A DNA stretch of 64,000 bases from Arctopsyche grandis (Eukaryota; Arthropoda; Insecta; Trichoptera; Hydropsychidae). Positions 43,741 to 56,744 of this stretch are shown here, one piece after another. The position numbers were made by a program, and so were the translations under genes. Each line of letters begins with the position of its first letter. Positions within the stretch are counted from its first letter, which is position 1. The stretch lies in assembly GCF_051622035.1 (NCBI RefSeq), contig NC_135365.1, positions 22,962,001 through 23,026,000 on the forward strand, written 5' to 3'. The notes beneath the pieces were generated by a model. That model did not search any database and was not told the DNA's origin. It saw nothing but the letters and a program-made list of their open reading frames with translations.

Positions 43741-44384
43741 CTTTGCTATGTACCGGTAATATTTTACAAAGAAGAAAGAGTTTTTCTTATTCCTTCTTAC
43801 AATTATTAAATTATTAAAATAAATATGAATAAAACAAAACTATTCAAATAAATTGTTTACTATGAGATTGGCCATTTTTACATACCTCCTTTACGTATCA
43901 CATGGATTTCGTGTTAGTGGTCATTTTTATCTCTTATCCGATCGTTTTCATACTTTGCCATATTGCTCATTTTGGTCATCAATACACGTTAATGTATCGT
44001 CTGCCATTACGTTGGAGATAAAATATCGTATACAACGCGTTTTAAAAACGGGGCCCGTAAACCTTCCTGAGGTTTAATAAGCGTTCGTCCCGTGTCTTCC
44101 AACCTGTTCGCCTTGATATGGCCATATAAGATTTTAATTGTTTAAACGCCTATAATTCACTCTATAATTTATAAAATTTGCTCTATAGGTTCTCGTTATC
44201 TCTTATATTTAAATATTTATAGTTTTAACTCTCATATGTATATATAAATTTCAAATTTGGCGTCTAGCTTCATGTATTGATGATTTTTGGCCAAATATGT
44301 CAAATAAGAAGTTATGTTGTTATCTAATTGTTAATATGATTTACAATAAGCTTACATACATTTAGTTTTTTACAATAAGCTTAT
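43741..44384. other. gene-free AT-rich spacer
   Basis: No gene. TTACAATAAGCTTA occurs twice (44341-44354 and 44370-44383). The 74-codon plus frame at 43853-44077 starts without ATG support and has no domain. Confidence 0.35.
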
Positions 44385-44435
44385 TAAGCGGTTTATATTA
44401 CAAATACCGAGCAACGCCGGGTAAAATCACTAGTA
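44385..44435 (-). repeat. terminus of the ACCCGGCTTCGCTC repeat family
   Basis: On the minus strand ACTAGTGATTTTACCCGGCG, then TTGCTCGGTATTTGTAAT and ATAAACCGCTTAA, matching the left end of the repeat at 22675. Only the terminus is clear. The GC array at 42860 may belong to the same or an adjacent copy. Confidence 0.6.
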
Positions 44436-44850
44436 AATAAATAAATTAAAGTAATATTTCTACATTTTAGATTAAAAAAAAACATTGATTTATTACGGCG
44501 CGTCTAATATTTCCCGTGGTAGTTAGTTTGTTTTTAAAACATTAAAAATAAATTGTCCTTGATGTATGTATAACGCTTATTAAATTTTCCAAAGCGTGCA
44601 AAATATTATATACGGCGGCATAAAGCTCGAACGGACGGAATGATTAGCGAGAAGTCGACCAACACATACGTTTTGTATACAGTATAAATATACGTGTGTG
44701 TAAAAGCAGAATCGGAAGTGTCGTTGTTTTTGGATGCGCGCGCGCAGGTCAGCGCGCCAGCATCCGGTTTACGAATAGACGACGAATAAGAGAAGAAGCG
44801 TCGCGACGCTTCAGTCCTCAGCACGACGGCGCGCGTGCGCGTCGTGCGCG
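44436..44850. other. spacer, CpG-rich on its right
   Basis: AT-rich to about 44600, then GC/CpG-rich with GCGCGCGC and CGTGCGCGTCGTGCGCGC runs (44735-44860). It leads into the minus-strand ORF at 44851. Confidence 0.4.
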
Positions 44851-45123
44851 CTATAGCGCACGATCGTGCTCACGAATATCGACCCTATCGACGGGCACCG
44901 ACGGTTCTAAATTGCGTGCCGTGATCTCTATCCCAGTATCCCCAAAGACTTCAGTGTTTCGTACGTTTTGGCATTGTTCGGATTCCCACTGAAAAGTTTG
45001 TTGGTTTTGTTCATTGTACATATGTATCCATTCTGAAGGATTTTCGGAATATTCCATCTCGATTGTATGCACGTGATCTTCCAAACTGGAAATACCTGCT
45101 CTTATCGTGTTTAATTTTCGCAT
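44851..45123 (-). CDS. hypothetical 90-aa protein or first exon
   Basis: ATG-initiated frame MRKLNTIRAGISSLEDHVHT ... with E, N, Q, S and W content and no low-complexity runs, unlike other short frames here. It is acidic, lacks a signal peptide or membrane segment and matches no family I recognise. It lies in a CpG-richer region. Near its 3' end (about 44867) ATTC-GTGAGC could serve as a splice donor, so it may be an initial exon continuing leftward. Equally it could be a chance ORF. Confidence 0.3.
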   Translation of the reverse strand: MRKLNTIRAGISSLEDHVHTIEMEYSENPSEWIHMYNEQNQQTFQWESEQCQNVRNTEVFGDTGIEITARNLEPSVPVDRVDIREHDRAL

Positions 45124-45488
45124 GTGTGTATATTTTTATCGATGTTAATGCGTGTAAAGGCGACAGTTATCTCGTGTGAACGGTTAAATATTGTGTCGTG
45201 TGAATGATTCGGCGGTGACAAATTGACGGCACGTGTGCTCTTTTAATTGACGTTGTGTCACGTTTAAATTTGTGCTTGAAATGGAATTTTGTATTCTTAC
45301 CAGATACATATATATGTACATACATACAGTCGAGAGGGTGGTTTAATTGTTGAAAGGTATGTGGTTTGAAAGAAAATGAAATGTGACTTGATTGTTTCAA
45401 CGATTTCTATCCGTTTCGATTTGTCTTATTCTATGTATTATATGTACATACATATAGGTGTGTTGTTTTTTATTTATTCCATCGAACA
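45124..45488. other. spacer
   Basis: Possible 5' flank of the 90-aa ORF. Microsatellite motifs lie at 45306-45327 and 45440-45456; nothing else was recognised. Confidence 0.4.
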
Positions 45489-46225
45489 TGTACACTCGCC
45501 TTTACAGATCGCTCCAAAGCGACGAGTGTATTTACATACCTCCTTTGTTATACAGATTTAATACAATCAATATACATAAGCATTTATACAAATGCGAATT
45601 CATACAAACATCCACAGTTACATCTATGGAGGATTTTTTAAAATTATGTTCACAATACATCTTATATCAATTTTAATAGTTACTGATCGAATGATCATTT
45701 TCTATTTTATAATTTTAATTTTTTTTTTTTAGTAATCATAGTATTACATTATTATAATGCTAATATACAGCATAATAGGAAAAATTGCTCAAAAACCTAT
45801 TAATGCTTATAGTACATCTAATACATAATATTAATTAAGGACTCTCTAAAGTCGACGATCTAAAGCAGATTTTGTTGAGGTAATCTTTGTTTATACCTAT
45901 TATAGATATTTTGTTGTAAATACCGAGACTCTTCACAAGTGTGTTGGTATAGTTATTAGTGATTCTATCATAGAATCTACTGGTTAGTTTGTTATTAATG
46001 TCTGTGACTAACTGAATAACTTAAGATTAGCAAAAGAGATAGTAAAGGGGATGCCAATTTTTACAGGAACCGTTTCATTGAAAATCAGAAAAATTGGCAA
46101 ACTCTGATAAGAAACGATTGACCTGGAGCACAAACCATGGTCTGTCCAATAGCGGGACTCGAACTTGTGACCACTCTGCTCGAAAGCATAATATACTAAA
46201 TACTAGTCCATGCCGCTAGTTTTAA
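45489..46225 (-). mobile_element. long SINE, head type B, with nested 3' stem-loop
   Basis: The head (minus strand) is CGGCATGGACTAGTATTTAG, then GGTCACAAGTTCGAGTCCCG with a B-box-like motif. The core has CAGAGTTTGCCAATTTTTC. The 3' terminus at 45489-45528 is a nested stem-loop: outer arms TACACTCG and CGAGTGTA, an inner TCGCTTTGGAGCGA, and CTGTAAAGG before the outer 3' arm. At 737 bp it is longer than its relatives, probably because of inserted sequence at about 45680-46040. Confidence 0.65.
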
Positions 46226-47752
46226 GTCTAGTAGACGTTGAATATCTATTAGAGAAGTTACCAAGACAAAAACTATACTGCAATGTTCGGAGTTGTTATT
46301 GTTTTATAATTCATCTCCATTTAGTTGATGGAATTAAATAAAATCTTATGATGTTTTATAATCAATCAGGTAGAAGTATTTAAATTGCTTGTATAATAAT
46401 TGAAGATGGGTTATATAATATATTATATAGGTTTGAATGTCAAAGTAAGTCTTAAATGTTTATCGAAATGACGTTCCTTGTAAAATTCCATTGGTAATAA
46501 AAATACTTGGTATATTATCTCAATTAATATTCAAACGTTTAAAAATATTTTATTCAACACACGCGTGAATTTCATTAGCGATAGTAAATAATAACTCGAT
46601 AAGAGAAGGACACAGCACGAAAATCTGTACGCTTGATGTATGCAAAAGATAAGAGGAAATCAAGCCGTTTTATTACCTTTGAGCAATACACAATATTTTT
46701 ACATAACGAAATACGCACCAGCAAAACTAGAAAATTTTGATTGGAAATGAAATAATCGATAGGAAAAATTTGTGAATGAACAATTCGCAGGCTCGGAAGT
46801 CAATCGCGCTAACAGCTCGGTTAGAGATTTCGTCATTTGAATGTAAAATTAAATATTTATAGATCATCCGTTGACCTTTCCGCACACACATACATACATA
46901 CATACAACGCGGAACTTTTTAGGTACCAAATTAGAAAGAAATCCACGGTATTTGGGCTAGCACACGTGCGCTTTCATTTTTCACTCGTGTCACAATTGTG
47001 AATTATTGTGAATTAATTGCATGTTAAAACCTTCAAATCGAGTAGTCGTGTCGAAGGTGTTATCTCGTCAATTTCACAATTCGAGCACGTGATGTTTATC
47101 TATTTTTAATGTATGAATTATTTGTAGATTATAAGTATGAGGTGTACTTTGTATGTATTCATGTACAATATTATAGGGTTGATTGGATTGTTTTGAGATC
47201 ACTTAGCGACGAAGTTTGTTCACATCCCGCCGCAAATACCCTCGAACCATTATCGTAAACATCAATAGATTTGACACGTGACACTTTGAGAAACGTTCTG
47301 GTTGTAAATTTGCGCGAACGTAAACAAGTGCGACCACTAATGAACTGGAGCATATAAAGTGCGCTCGCTTGGGATAAATTAGCCTAGCGCCGGCCCTCGC
47401 GCGAAAACTGCGCAAGTTGACAATTGACGCCTTCCTGCCGGTCAGTGTTAACTTTTTTTTTTTTTTGGCGTGTCAAAAGTGCCGATGATGACCGCAATTT
47501 CGAGTCGACGAGGCCGATCAATCGTCGGAAGTCGACACGTGACTCTAATTTTGCTAAATAATTGTTTTAATTTGAATTTTTAAATTTTTTCTAAAGCATT
47601 AAGCGCTTGCGCGCTTATCGATGTGTTGATATTTTGCCAGATTTTTAAAATATTTAACTAAGTTGTCCGTATATACGATGTGAGTCAAGGAACCTTGGCT
47701 GTGTTCAGTGTTATGAAAAGTGGTGTGATTTATTAAATAATATCTTAATTAA
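46226..47752. other. gene-free spacer
   Basis: 46226-46276 repeats 34998-35050. A CpG-richer stretch at about 46860-47560 includes a T tract (47451-47466) and short opposing frames (47171-47415 minus), not convincing as coding. No splice structure was recognised. Confidence 0.4.
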
Positions 47753-47776
47753 GTGTGTGTGTGTGTGTGTGTGTGT
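47753..47776 (+). repeat. (GT)12 microsatellite
   Basis: Uninterrupted dinucleotide GT repeat. Confidence 0.95.
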
Positions 47777-49408
47777 AATGAAGATGTTCTTGCTTATGTG
47801 TCAGTTAGCTGAAATTATTTGACAAATCAATTGTCGACAACAAAATAATACGAGGTTTATAAAGTTGAAGTTTTATCTACATATTGTATGTAACTATAAT
47901 ACGAATTTGAATAATTTTCGTCATACTTAACTTCTTTATTAAATATTCTTTGCAAAATTTAAAAAATTAGTAGTTTCAAGCGACAGCAGTGATAATTTAC
48001 TGTTTTTGACAATCGCTAAATTTTATGACTTTGCTTTTATATTGTACGAAAATAATTCATAAAGTTGCGTATAACAGAAAAAAAATCATGTGGGTTAATT
48101 TTATAAGACAAAAAACATAATAAATTTTGATTTTGGCAAAATTTCTCAATTAAAATATTGTTATCAAAAATATGTCCGTGTAATCAATTTTGATATGCAT
48201 TTTAATTATAGTTTTTGGTGATTTTGCATATGAAATTGGCTTATAAATCAATTTTTCAAACTTTTCGAAATATATGTAAGTAGTCAATTTTTTCGATCAT
48301 CTTAGATTAGATTCTAAGGACCTATTAAAGTAGTATATTATGCAGAATGACTGTGAAAGTAATTCGTTACACTGGAACTATCGTTGTCTATTGTAGATGA
48401 ACTACTTTTTGACTTTCTTTTTTTTATGCACATTTGTTTATTCTGTTTAAATTATTGAAGTATGTAGTATGTACAAACATATGTAAGCATATGGTGAATG
48501 CATTGAAGTATTTCATTATTAATTTATTGTACCTATGTATTATTATAACAGTGCCTCATTTTATATTGAAAGTGTATGGTGTGTGTGTGTGTGCGTATGA
48601 GATGTTTGTAAAAGTGTTTCTTGGCCTATTTGTTCCCCTCGAAGGGATTAATCGCGGCTGAATGACTTAATCGAAATTTGTGAATTATTTTTTCATTCAC
48701 TAGGACCGTATGCGATATTGCAAAAATCACCCTTGTTATTGTTATCGCAAAAGCGTAAACAAACTCGATGCCGAATTTCGAAACACACTCCGCTCCTGGT
48801 GTGCGTTCAGTGGGTGGGATCGTACTTGGCGCTATTCACACGCTTAAAATGTTAAATAAATAAATAAACAAACCCTTTGTGTGCCATGCGGCGATTGTCG
48901 GTGGGTTTCGCTCACTTTTCCGCCCAAATAAAATAAACAAACGATAGGTAGGCGATACGAGCCCGGTTACACAATATGAGAAAATTAAATATGAAAAAAT
49001 ATGGAAAGCCGAACGAACGCACATGGTCATACTAAATCCAATTTTCCGTATGGTTATTGTCGGGATTTTTTGTCGTATGCTATACGTTTTGATTTTAGTA
49101 CAGATCGGCAACTATCGCATTCGTTCGAAACGTGCGAATAGTTAAAATTGCATTTTTATTGCGAAGCTTAATTGCATAAAAACATTCCAAATACTAAAAA
49201 AGCTATTGAGGTATGTATGTACATGTGTATTATATACAAGTGTTGTGAACGTTGATTTCAACGGGTGGTTTTGGAAAGGAATTGATACACGAATTAAAAT
49301 AAAGTTATATGTTATATATCGGTGACCGTCCCCGGATCGAAAGTCGAAAAATCGAAAATGTTCGTTTATCATGAATATATTTGAAAAGCGGGTAGTATAT
49401 ACATATAT
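47777..49408. other. gene-free spacer
   Basis: AT-rich to about 48690, then CpG-richer (48700-49140) without domain-bearing ORFs. No repeat family was recognised. Confidence 0.4.
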
Positions 49409-49566
49409 CAGTGGCGTGCGGTAAAACTCTCTCTCCCCCCGTTGTACAGTCTCACTTAATTTGCGCGAGCAGGATACAAGAGGAACAAGCTTTTCCTCCC
49501 GTATCCTGCCCGCGCACATTAAGCAAGGCTGTATGACAAAGAGAGAGATAATTTCACCGCATGCCA

Positions 49567-49569
<3 letters not shown>
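49409..49569. mobile_element. 161-bp foldback MITE, hAT-like ends
   Basis: Starts CAGTGGCGTGCGGTAAAA; the other end read on the minus strand is CAGTGGCATGCGGTGAAATT. The two halves are complementary along almost the whole length (ATCCTGC-CGCGC, TAATTTGCGCG and CTCTCTCT pair with the second half). It is flanked by ATAT-rich sequence, so the 8-bp target duplication cannot be confirmed. The ends resemble those at 62178-62897. Confidence 0.75.

Positions 49570-49650
<81 letters not shown>
49570..49650. repeat. (TA)40 microsatellite
   Basis: Nearly pure TA dinucleotide run directly abutting the MITE. Confidence 0.95.
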
Positions 49651-49655
<5 letters not shown>

Positions 49656-50410
49656 CATAGTACCGTTTACCATGCATACATTCTTTTCGATCTTTCGACT
49701 TAAGATCTTTCGATTTCGGATCGTTGCTTTCCGATATTTGCTTTTTAGATCTTTCGACTTTCGATTCCGTGGTGCAGATCCGTTTTATATAAATATAATG
49801 TAAGGTAATTTATAGGCGCGCGAGCAAGTATTGATCGTAAAAAAAGTTGAGTGTGCGCATTACATGCTCACCGATCCATCCCGTTCTCGTGCAGCGAATC
49901 TAACTCTGACGTCATCTTTCGCTTGGCACACAATATCAGGAGCACATGTCAGACGCTCCACACCCTCCACTTCCCCGCGTCTCCTCGATACGATTGCTCG
50001 TCATGCCACATCCTTTTAGCGGATGCTTAAAATGCATCCATTGGTCAGAATGTATCGTCGTTGCTCTAATTGGTCAATTGTTTTAGTCCACGTGGACCAC
50101 TTCACGCTGATTGGTTGTGCGCCTCGTTCGTGTGTATTTATTTTAATAAATATCTCTAGGCACAACATATACTCCTGGCATTCTAAAATTTGTTTTTGAT
50201 CTAAAATCTCCATACTGGACGACGCGTACCCACAAACATATGTACATATATCGTGTCCGTTTTTATACATATTTATTCGTGAAAATACTTCATCTTTATC
50301 TTCTTAATAGCAATACTACTTATGTATATCCTTGAATAGAGCAATAATGTATGTATGTTGTTTTTTTCTTTATTTATATATGTATGCTATTTTTTATTTA
50401 TATATATATA
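49651..50410. other. gene-free spacer
   Basis: The sequence GATCTTTCGA-like motif recurs four times between 49688 and 49765. 49800-50150 is less AT-rich, with short opposing frames only. No gene. Confidence 0.4.
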
Positions 50411-50676
50411 TGTAGGATCCAAAGATATAGGGAGGATTGCGGGAGAGATAATCAAAGACGATGTTGGTCCATCAATGTACGTTTATTGTACCATTGAGTA
50501 TAAACACGTGCGCGTACGCACCACCGGCGGCCGCCCGGCCAACGGTTCGACTACTCACCGTCAGTTGGCGTCACACTTCTGCCAACTCACAAACAGTGTA
50601 CACTCATGTGTACCACTGTTTGTACATCACTCCTTAACATTACCCATTACATAATTCGCTCACACACATAAAATCC

Positions 50677-50680
<4 letters not shown>
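50411..50680 (+). repeat. possible solo LTR inside a TA tract
   Basis: It starts TGTAGGAT and ends ATCCCACA, giving TG...CA termini with a short inverted repeat, and is flanked on both sides by TA-dinucleotide sequence. Internally GAGTATAAACACG is a TATA-like motif, and a GC-rich segment with CGGCGGCCGCCCGGCC follows. The 270-bp size fits a short LTR. No internal retroelement or second copy is present in the window. Confidence 0.4.

Positions 50681-50763
<83 letters not shown>
50681..50763. repeat. (TA)41 microsatellite
   Basis: Pure TA run to 50762. Confidence 0.95.
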
Positions 50764-51239
<476 letters not shown>

Positions 51240-51345
51240 TTGGCCAGGAAGGTGCATTGGGTTTACCTGTTAGGCCTTCTTGGTGTAAATTAAATAAAAA
51301 AATAAAAAATAAAAAATAAAAATAAAATAAATAAAATAATGATGC
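51240..51345 (+). mobile_element. SINE/LINE 3' tail, plus orientation
   Basis: A stem-loop at 51244-51283 (CCAGGAAGG, loop GCATTGGGTTTACCTGTTA, arm GGCCTTCTTGG) followed by GTGTAAATTAAAT and an (A)nT tail to about 51345. It is the same tail as at 34540 and 61264, extremely truncated; its 5' side is microsatellite. Confidence 0.7.
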
Positions 51346-53118
51346 TTTGGAACAATAATGATGGGTTGACCTTTGATGAGTCTGTCTGTAGTATTGTGAC
51401 ATAAATAGTTATGCAAAAAATTTATAAGATGAAGTTTTGTAAATATTTATTAAATACCGATGATGCTAATAAATAAATAAATGGATCTTCGCAAAACACA
51501 ATTAAATATAATATTATTCTTCGGTCTAATATTATTTTCAATATACGTATGTAAAATTGTATTCTTTTATATAAGGTGCGATTCTAAAAATTATATTTTT
51601 CAAAAGGAAGATTTGTATGTACGTATTCTTGAATGAGGCGTTATAAATAAATGTGTTTTTTCTTCACGCGCTTCTGTAGAACGCCAGTTTTCGTTTTGCT
51701 TATTTATGTTTCGAATATATTTATTGTATGAAAATAGGCAAAAAATCGTATATGTATATGGAACGATAATAACCGTGATTTAAGACATCTTGGCAGGTGT
51801 TAAATATGGGGATATGCGAGATCGGCGTGAATAACTTTAACGTAAAACAAAACAGATTCCGACAAATAGGTCAAAAATATAAACATGTACATATTATACA
51901 TATGTATATCCTACATACGCGTTTTTATCTCGTATGGATATTGACTGATTTGTATCAAAATGATATAATACATTTAGACAATTCATGCAAATGTTTTTGT
52001 ATATTGTTCTATATATAGTAAAATATTGATGTTCAGTCGTATAATATTATTATAAATAGTTTCATGATGTTGGGTAGCTTATTAAATTTTAGCACTATGT
52101 AACTTCAAATGTTATGAAAAGCTTTTCAATTTAATAGGTACGAATACGATTCCAATCAGTTCGGGCATAAACTTCGCAGATTATTCCATTTGACTCGATT
52201 CAAAATCATTCGAAATGAAGCCACTTGCCAAAACGTATCGCCAGAATTGACGTAAAGTTTCTATATTTGACGTAATAAAAATCACCATAATGCAAAACCA
52301 CTACAGGATATGTTTTTCGCAGTCGTAATAATATTTTTCGCATAAACACATTCAATTCCGATGTAAACATTAACTGGGGCGATTCAATTTTTTTATTATT
52401 AGTATTTTTTACAACTTCAAAGCTCTTACAAGGCGTACTTAAACTCGTCGGATTATGATAATGTGATATGCTGATACAAAAAATTGCATATTTTAAGACC
52501 GGCGAGCTAATTTCAGAACGAAACGAAGCGTTTAGTATGTGAAGACGCAATTTGTTTTGTTACGTTCGCTTTTTTACGTTCCGCGGGGCTTTAGGGCTTT
52601 AACTCCTTATCGCGGGAGCTTTCATAGCTCGTAACGCGAGATCATAAGTGGAATGTCAAGAAACAACTTCAGAGTGGTTGTGCTCTTGAAATATTACCTT
52701 CAAAGATACTGTCGAGTAGTAAAAATTTGATCTTCCGATCGTCAAGATTCAACGACTCTGCAAGCTCGAGCTAAAATGTCTAATAACTATCAAAGAGTTA
52801 TTGTGCTTTTTGAAGTTTTCCCTCTAAATTTGAACTGGTTATATTTTATTAAAGGATTAAACGGATGTGCTTTGCGGCTTTGAGACGATATGACGCCGTG
52901 ATTTATGATTTATATGCCGGGTATTAAACGTCACATGTGTTATGGCCTTTTGTCAAGCGAGCATTCATCTCTTATCTGATGCGACTTGTAAATTAAAAAC
53001 TAAAATATCAACATTTCATCCTTTTTGAAATAATTTATTTTTATTTATTGAAATATACATATTTATCTTTTATAGAAAATTTTATTTTTAAATGTATCTT
53101 TTATAAAATGTATTTAAA
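51346..53118. other. gene-free spacer
   Basis: AT-rich, with a less AT-rich stretch at 52130-52700 containing a 114-codon minus frame (52206-52550) that begins at a TTG and lacks domains; not called. No repeat family was recognised. Confidence 0.4.
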
Positions 53119-53849
53119 TTACAGAGAGCAACAAAAAAAAAATCACACTTTTAATATACTGGTACCGAAACTAAACAATCTACTAATCTTGACCAACTAA
53201 ATTCGAATATGACAATTATTTTGTTGGCTTCTTCTCGTTTATGAGATATGAGCGTTAAAAAAATAACGCAATATTTACAGATTTTTGGCTTTTGAAGTCT
53301 TAAACTCAAAATATACTACTGTTGTGACAAAAGTAAGTATTTAAATCAATTTTTCTGGCCACAGTGTCATATTGGAGTGACCTGTGAAGACACTGTGGTA
53401 TACTTGTGTATTAAAAATAAATAGTCAGATGTTTTTACTATTGATTGAAGTTTTTTATTGCTTTAAAATACGTATAATTAATTATTTAGCGAATTTTAAA
53501 AGTATACTCATTATATTACAAAAAAAAGTGTTTAAAAACAGTATTTCTTGATTTTTAAAATTTGCTAAATAATTAATTATGGGTATTTTAAAGCAATAAA
53601 ACTCACAATCACTATGAAAAATATATGTGACTATTGATTTCAATACTCATTTTTGATACAGCAATACTACATAGATTTGGAGTTGAAGACTGCAAAAGCC
53701 AAAAATCTGCATTTTTTTTAAATACTTACATATATCTCGTAAACGAGAAGAAGCCAATCAAAATCATTGTCATATTCGAATTTAGTGGGTCAAATATAAT
53801 ATAGATTGATGAGTCTGCGCTCTGGTAATTTTTTTGTTGCTCAGCGCTA
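53119..53849. mobile_element. long palindromic element, copy 2
   Basis: The ends TTACAGAGAGCAACA and (minus strand) TAGCGCTGAGCAACA bound two inverted arms of about 350 bp, meeting near 53540. Matching pairs include TTGGCTTCTTCTCGTTTA with its inverse at about 53744-53762, and AATTAATTATTTAGC with its inverse near 53570. A 10-bp perfect inverted repeat CCACAGTGTC/GACACTGTGG (53359-53398) lies only in the left arm. Same family as 24881-25884. Transcription would give a long dsRNA hairpin. Confidence 0.7.
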
Positions 53850-56744
53850 TTAGTAGTTATATTCGTTTGAAGTTAATTGTACGTTTGGATAAAATGAAAT
53901 TAGAATTTAAAGGGTTAAATAAATACGATAAATATCTTACATACAGATTGCGAATTTTAAATAAACATTTTTTGATGTCGATTGTGGTATCCGTCAACGA
54001 ATACGCATTCAGGGCTTGTAAACATTCACTTTCGGAAGGCAAACAGCGTTCGCTAAACGTTCTAATAATACATTTTAATACCGATAAAATATGTTCACAA
54101 CTGATGAATGAACACGGCAGAAAAAATAAATTACATTGAATCACGTTCGTTTTTACGTATCTAAATTTTCATTAATCCGGACGAATCTTGCGTAGAAATT
54201 TCGCAGCGAGCGTCGCGGTTTGCCAAGTTCGAAATACGGAAAAATGTCGCGTGGGACGATATATTAGTACGGTGGATTATCACACTCGTTATATTTTCCG
54301 GCTTTCGTCGACTTGTAATTTAGTCGAGAATATTGTAGAAAAACAAGGACGGGTGCCCCATCGAATTAACGACTGAAAGATTTCGAAGTGAAAAAAATCG
54401 AGAATTTCGTTCGGATTCGAGTCTCGTATGTTTAGTAGGGACACGCGTACAGAAATAGAAGCTAATGTCGAAGAAAAAAGCACACTAAAAGCTCCACAAC
54501 TTGGACCACTAATAGCTCGGTTCTGTCAGCTTCCATACCGCTCTTCTAACATTACTATCCACTGCTACCGAAATGAATAACGATCTAGGCATATGATAAT
54601 GTGAGACAGGAGATAGGTAACGATAAACGCATTCACCGAACGTAATATACATCGATGATGATATACAAACAACCTCATTAAGACTTAACTGGCCTGGGGT
54701 AGGATACCTCAAAGTCACCCTTTGTGTAGTTAATTTCACCGTATTGAATAATGAAGTAACAGTTGATTTATGAGCGATAGTTTCATTAGTTAAGGTTGTT
54801 AATACACATACGTTTCACCCCCCTCCCACAATTGTACATATATCTTATTTTTATATTTATATTATGTCGAAGTCGAAGTGGCTAAGATATTGTAAATTTA
54901 CTTTATGTTAGTCTAATATATGTAACTTGAGAAAATTACACATTTCCGTTTGATTAAATGTTATAATAGATTTTAGGTATCATAATTAGCTTTGGGTTAA
55001 CTTTGAAGTTGTAGCAGTGTTGATTTTATATTTACGCCACGTACTTTCAGTTAATTTATGTGTAAATTAATAATTTCAACGCTTTTTTATATACTTTACA
55101 CATTATTCGAGACTATCATGTGCGGTATTATGTTTTTATTTTAATAGTGCTAAGTTTTGAGCGCCGACTATACATACAGAGTTTTTCTGCGCTTTCTATA
55201 TGCAGTTCACTAATTTTCTATTTTTAATGTTCAATTTTAAAGTTTGTACATAAGAATTAACGTGCGAAATTAAAGCTGCTTGATTAAAGAGGGCTCGCAT
55301 ACATTCTCGAGTGTATTCATATATGTATGGCTCGTTCATTATAACGAGTTGGCAATTTAAAAATTTAAATTTCAAATTGGCTCTTTCGAGTAAACTTGCA
55401 AAGAAACGGTTGCCATTCCAGTGTGTACACTAAAATAAAAGTTTGAGAACGGCTGACAGTTTTAAAGCGATCCGTGTATGAGTGTCATTCATTTTAACCG
55501 TTGATTTGATTGCAATACTGGTTGTATGGAGATACTGTGTTTTTTTCATGCTGTTTTATATTAAATTTCATCCATGATGTTTTGGTGCATATATTATTTA
55601 CCGCATTCTCTCTCTCTCACTCTCTCTCTATTCTTGGCGTTTTCAATTTCTTCGTACGAAATCTGGCTTAGGCACGCTGCGTTTGCTCCTTTGAAGTTGT
55701 GATTTGCTTAAGACGTCGGCTTTAATATCTCGTATCCTTTTGTTCAGATTGAAAATGTGCTCTGGAATGTGTGTACCTTTCTGATATTCATATTAGAACG
55801 TTCCGTAATAAATACGTATTGTGCTTCCGTTATAGATCATAGAGTTTGAGTTGTGTTCGGATTTGTTTACGTTGGTGTGAACCTACGGTTTAGTTTGTAT
55901 GTAAAATAGTTGAATTTTACGTAGATGTATACGAACGGACAATTTGTGCAATTTATGGGTACAAATTGTATTTTTAAAGTGGGTTTTTGCCGTGGGACAG
56001 TTTTAGTGTCGCTGAACGTCTGTATATCACGCGGATAGTTCGCTACGCCTTTTTACATGATCTTTTGTTTATTTTGCTTGCGGAGTTAACTCTGTCCGTT
56101 ATTTTTGTCTTCACTCTATTCGCTTTGTTGACTCTGTATGGAAATTCGCCACGTAAAAGCGTGTCCATCGAAAGATTTGAATTTTTATTGACGATACTGA
56201 ATGGCGGTATGGGATTAAATTTATTGGCATACATGATCAAAAGCAAACACTTTATATGCGAAATAGATGTAGATTGAGTGCATTCTTTGATTAAATTGTA
56301 TACGAGCACGGTGGGCCTTTATTTGAATCCTATTTGTATGTAATTTTAGTATTATACTTATACATAATTCATAGGTAAGTGAGTACATGATTTCATCAAA
56401 TGAAAATGACTTGTGTTTACTGTATAATAAATAGAAAAAATCGTATTGAACTCTACAAAGTGTGATGCATGAATTGATTTAACTTTATCCAGAATAGAAA
56501 GAGAATATGTACATATGTATGTACATATACTAAGACAATAGATTCATAATTGGAGTCGTGGATTTTAAGTCAGAGTCGTTAATAAATAATATTAATAAAA
56601 TGAAAATATATATTTAAATTAATTTTAAGCTTTCATAATAGGGACAATCGGCAAAAATATATCGAAGTTTGGGCTCGATTTGAAATCGGAGTCAAAGTCG
56701 AGAGTCGTAGCCGAAATTGAACATACTTATAAGTTGCTTAAATC
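53850..56744. other. gene-free spacer
   Basis: Contains frames at 53834-54139, 54188-54376 and 55987-56277. The last reads as two hydrophobic segments but starts with TTG just after a stop. None has start-codon or splice support. A (CT)n run lies at 55609-55629. 53990-54480 and 55640-55750 are CpG-richer. No repeat family was recognised. Confidence 0.4.

Noticed and set aside
52206..52550. 114-codon minus-strand ORF
   Set aside because: Begins at TTG, no domain, and in-frame ATGs lie only in the second half. Chance ORF more likely.
55987..56277. 96-codon ORF with two hydrophobic segments
   Set aside because: Starts at TTG just after an in-frame stop, no ATG until near the end, no convincing splice acceptor and no recognised family.
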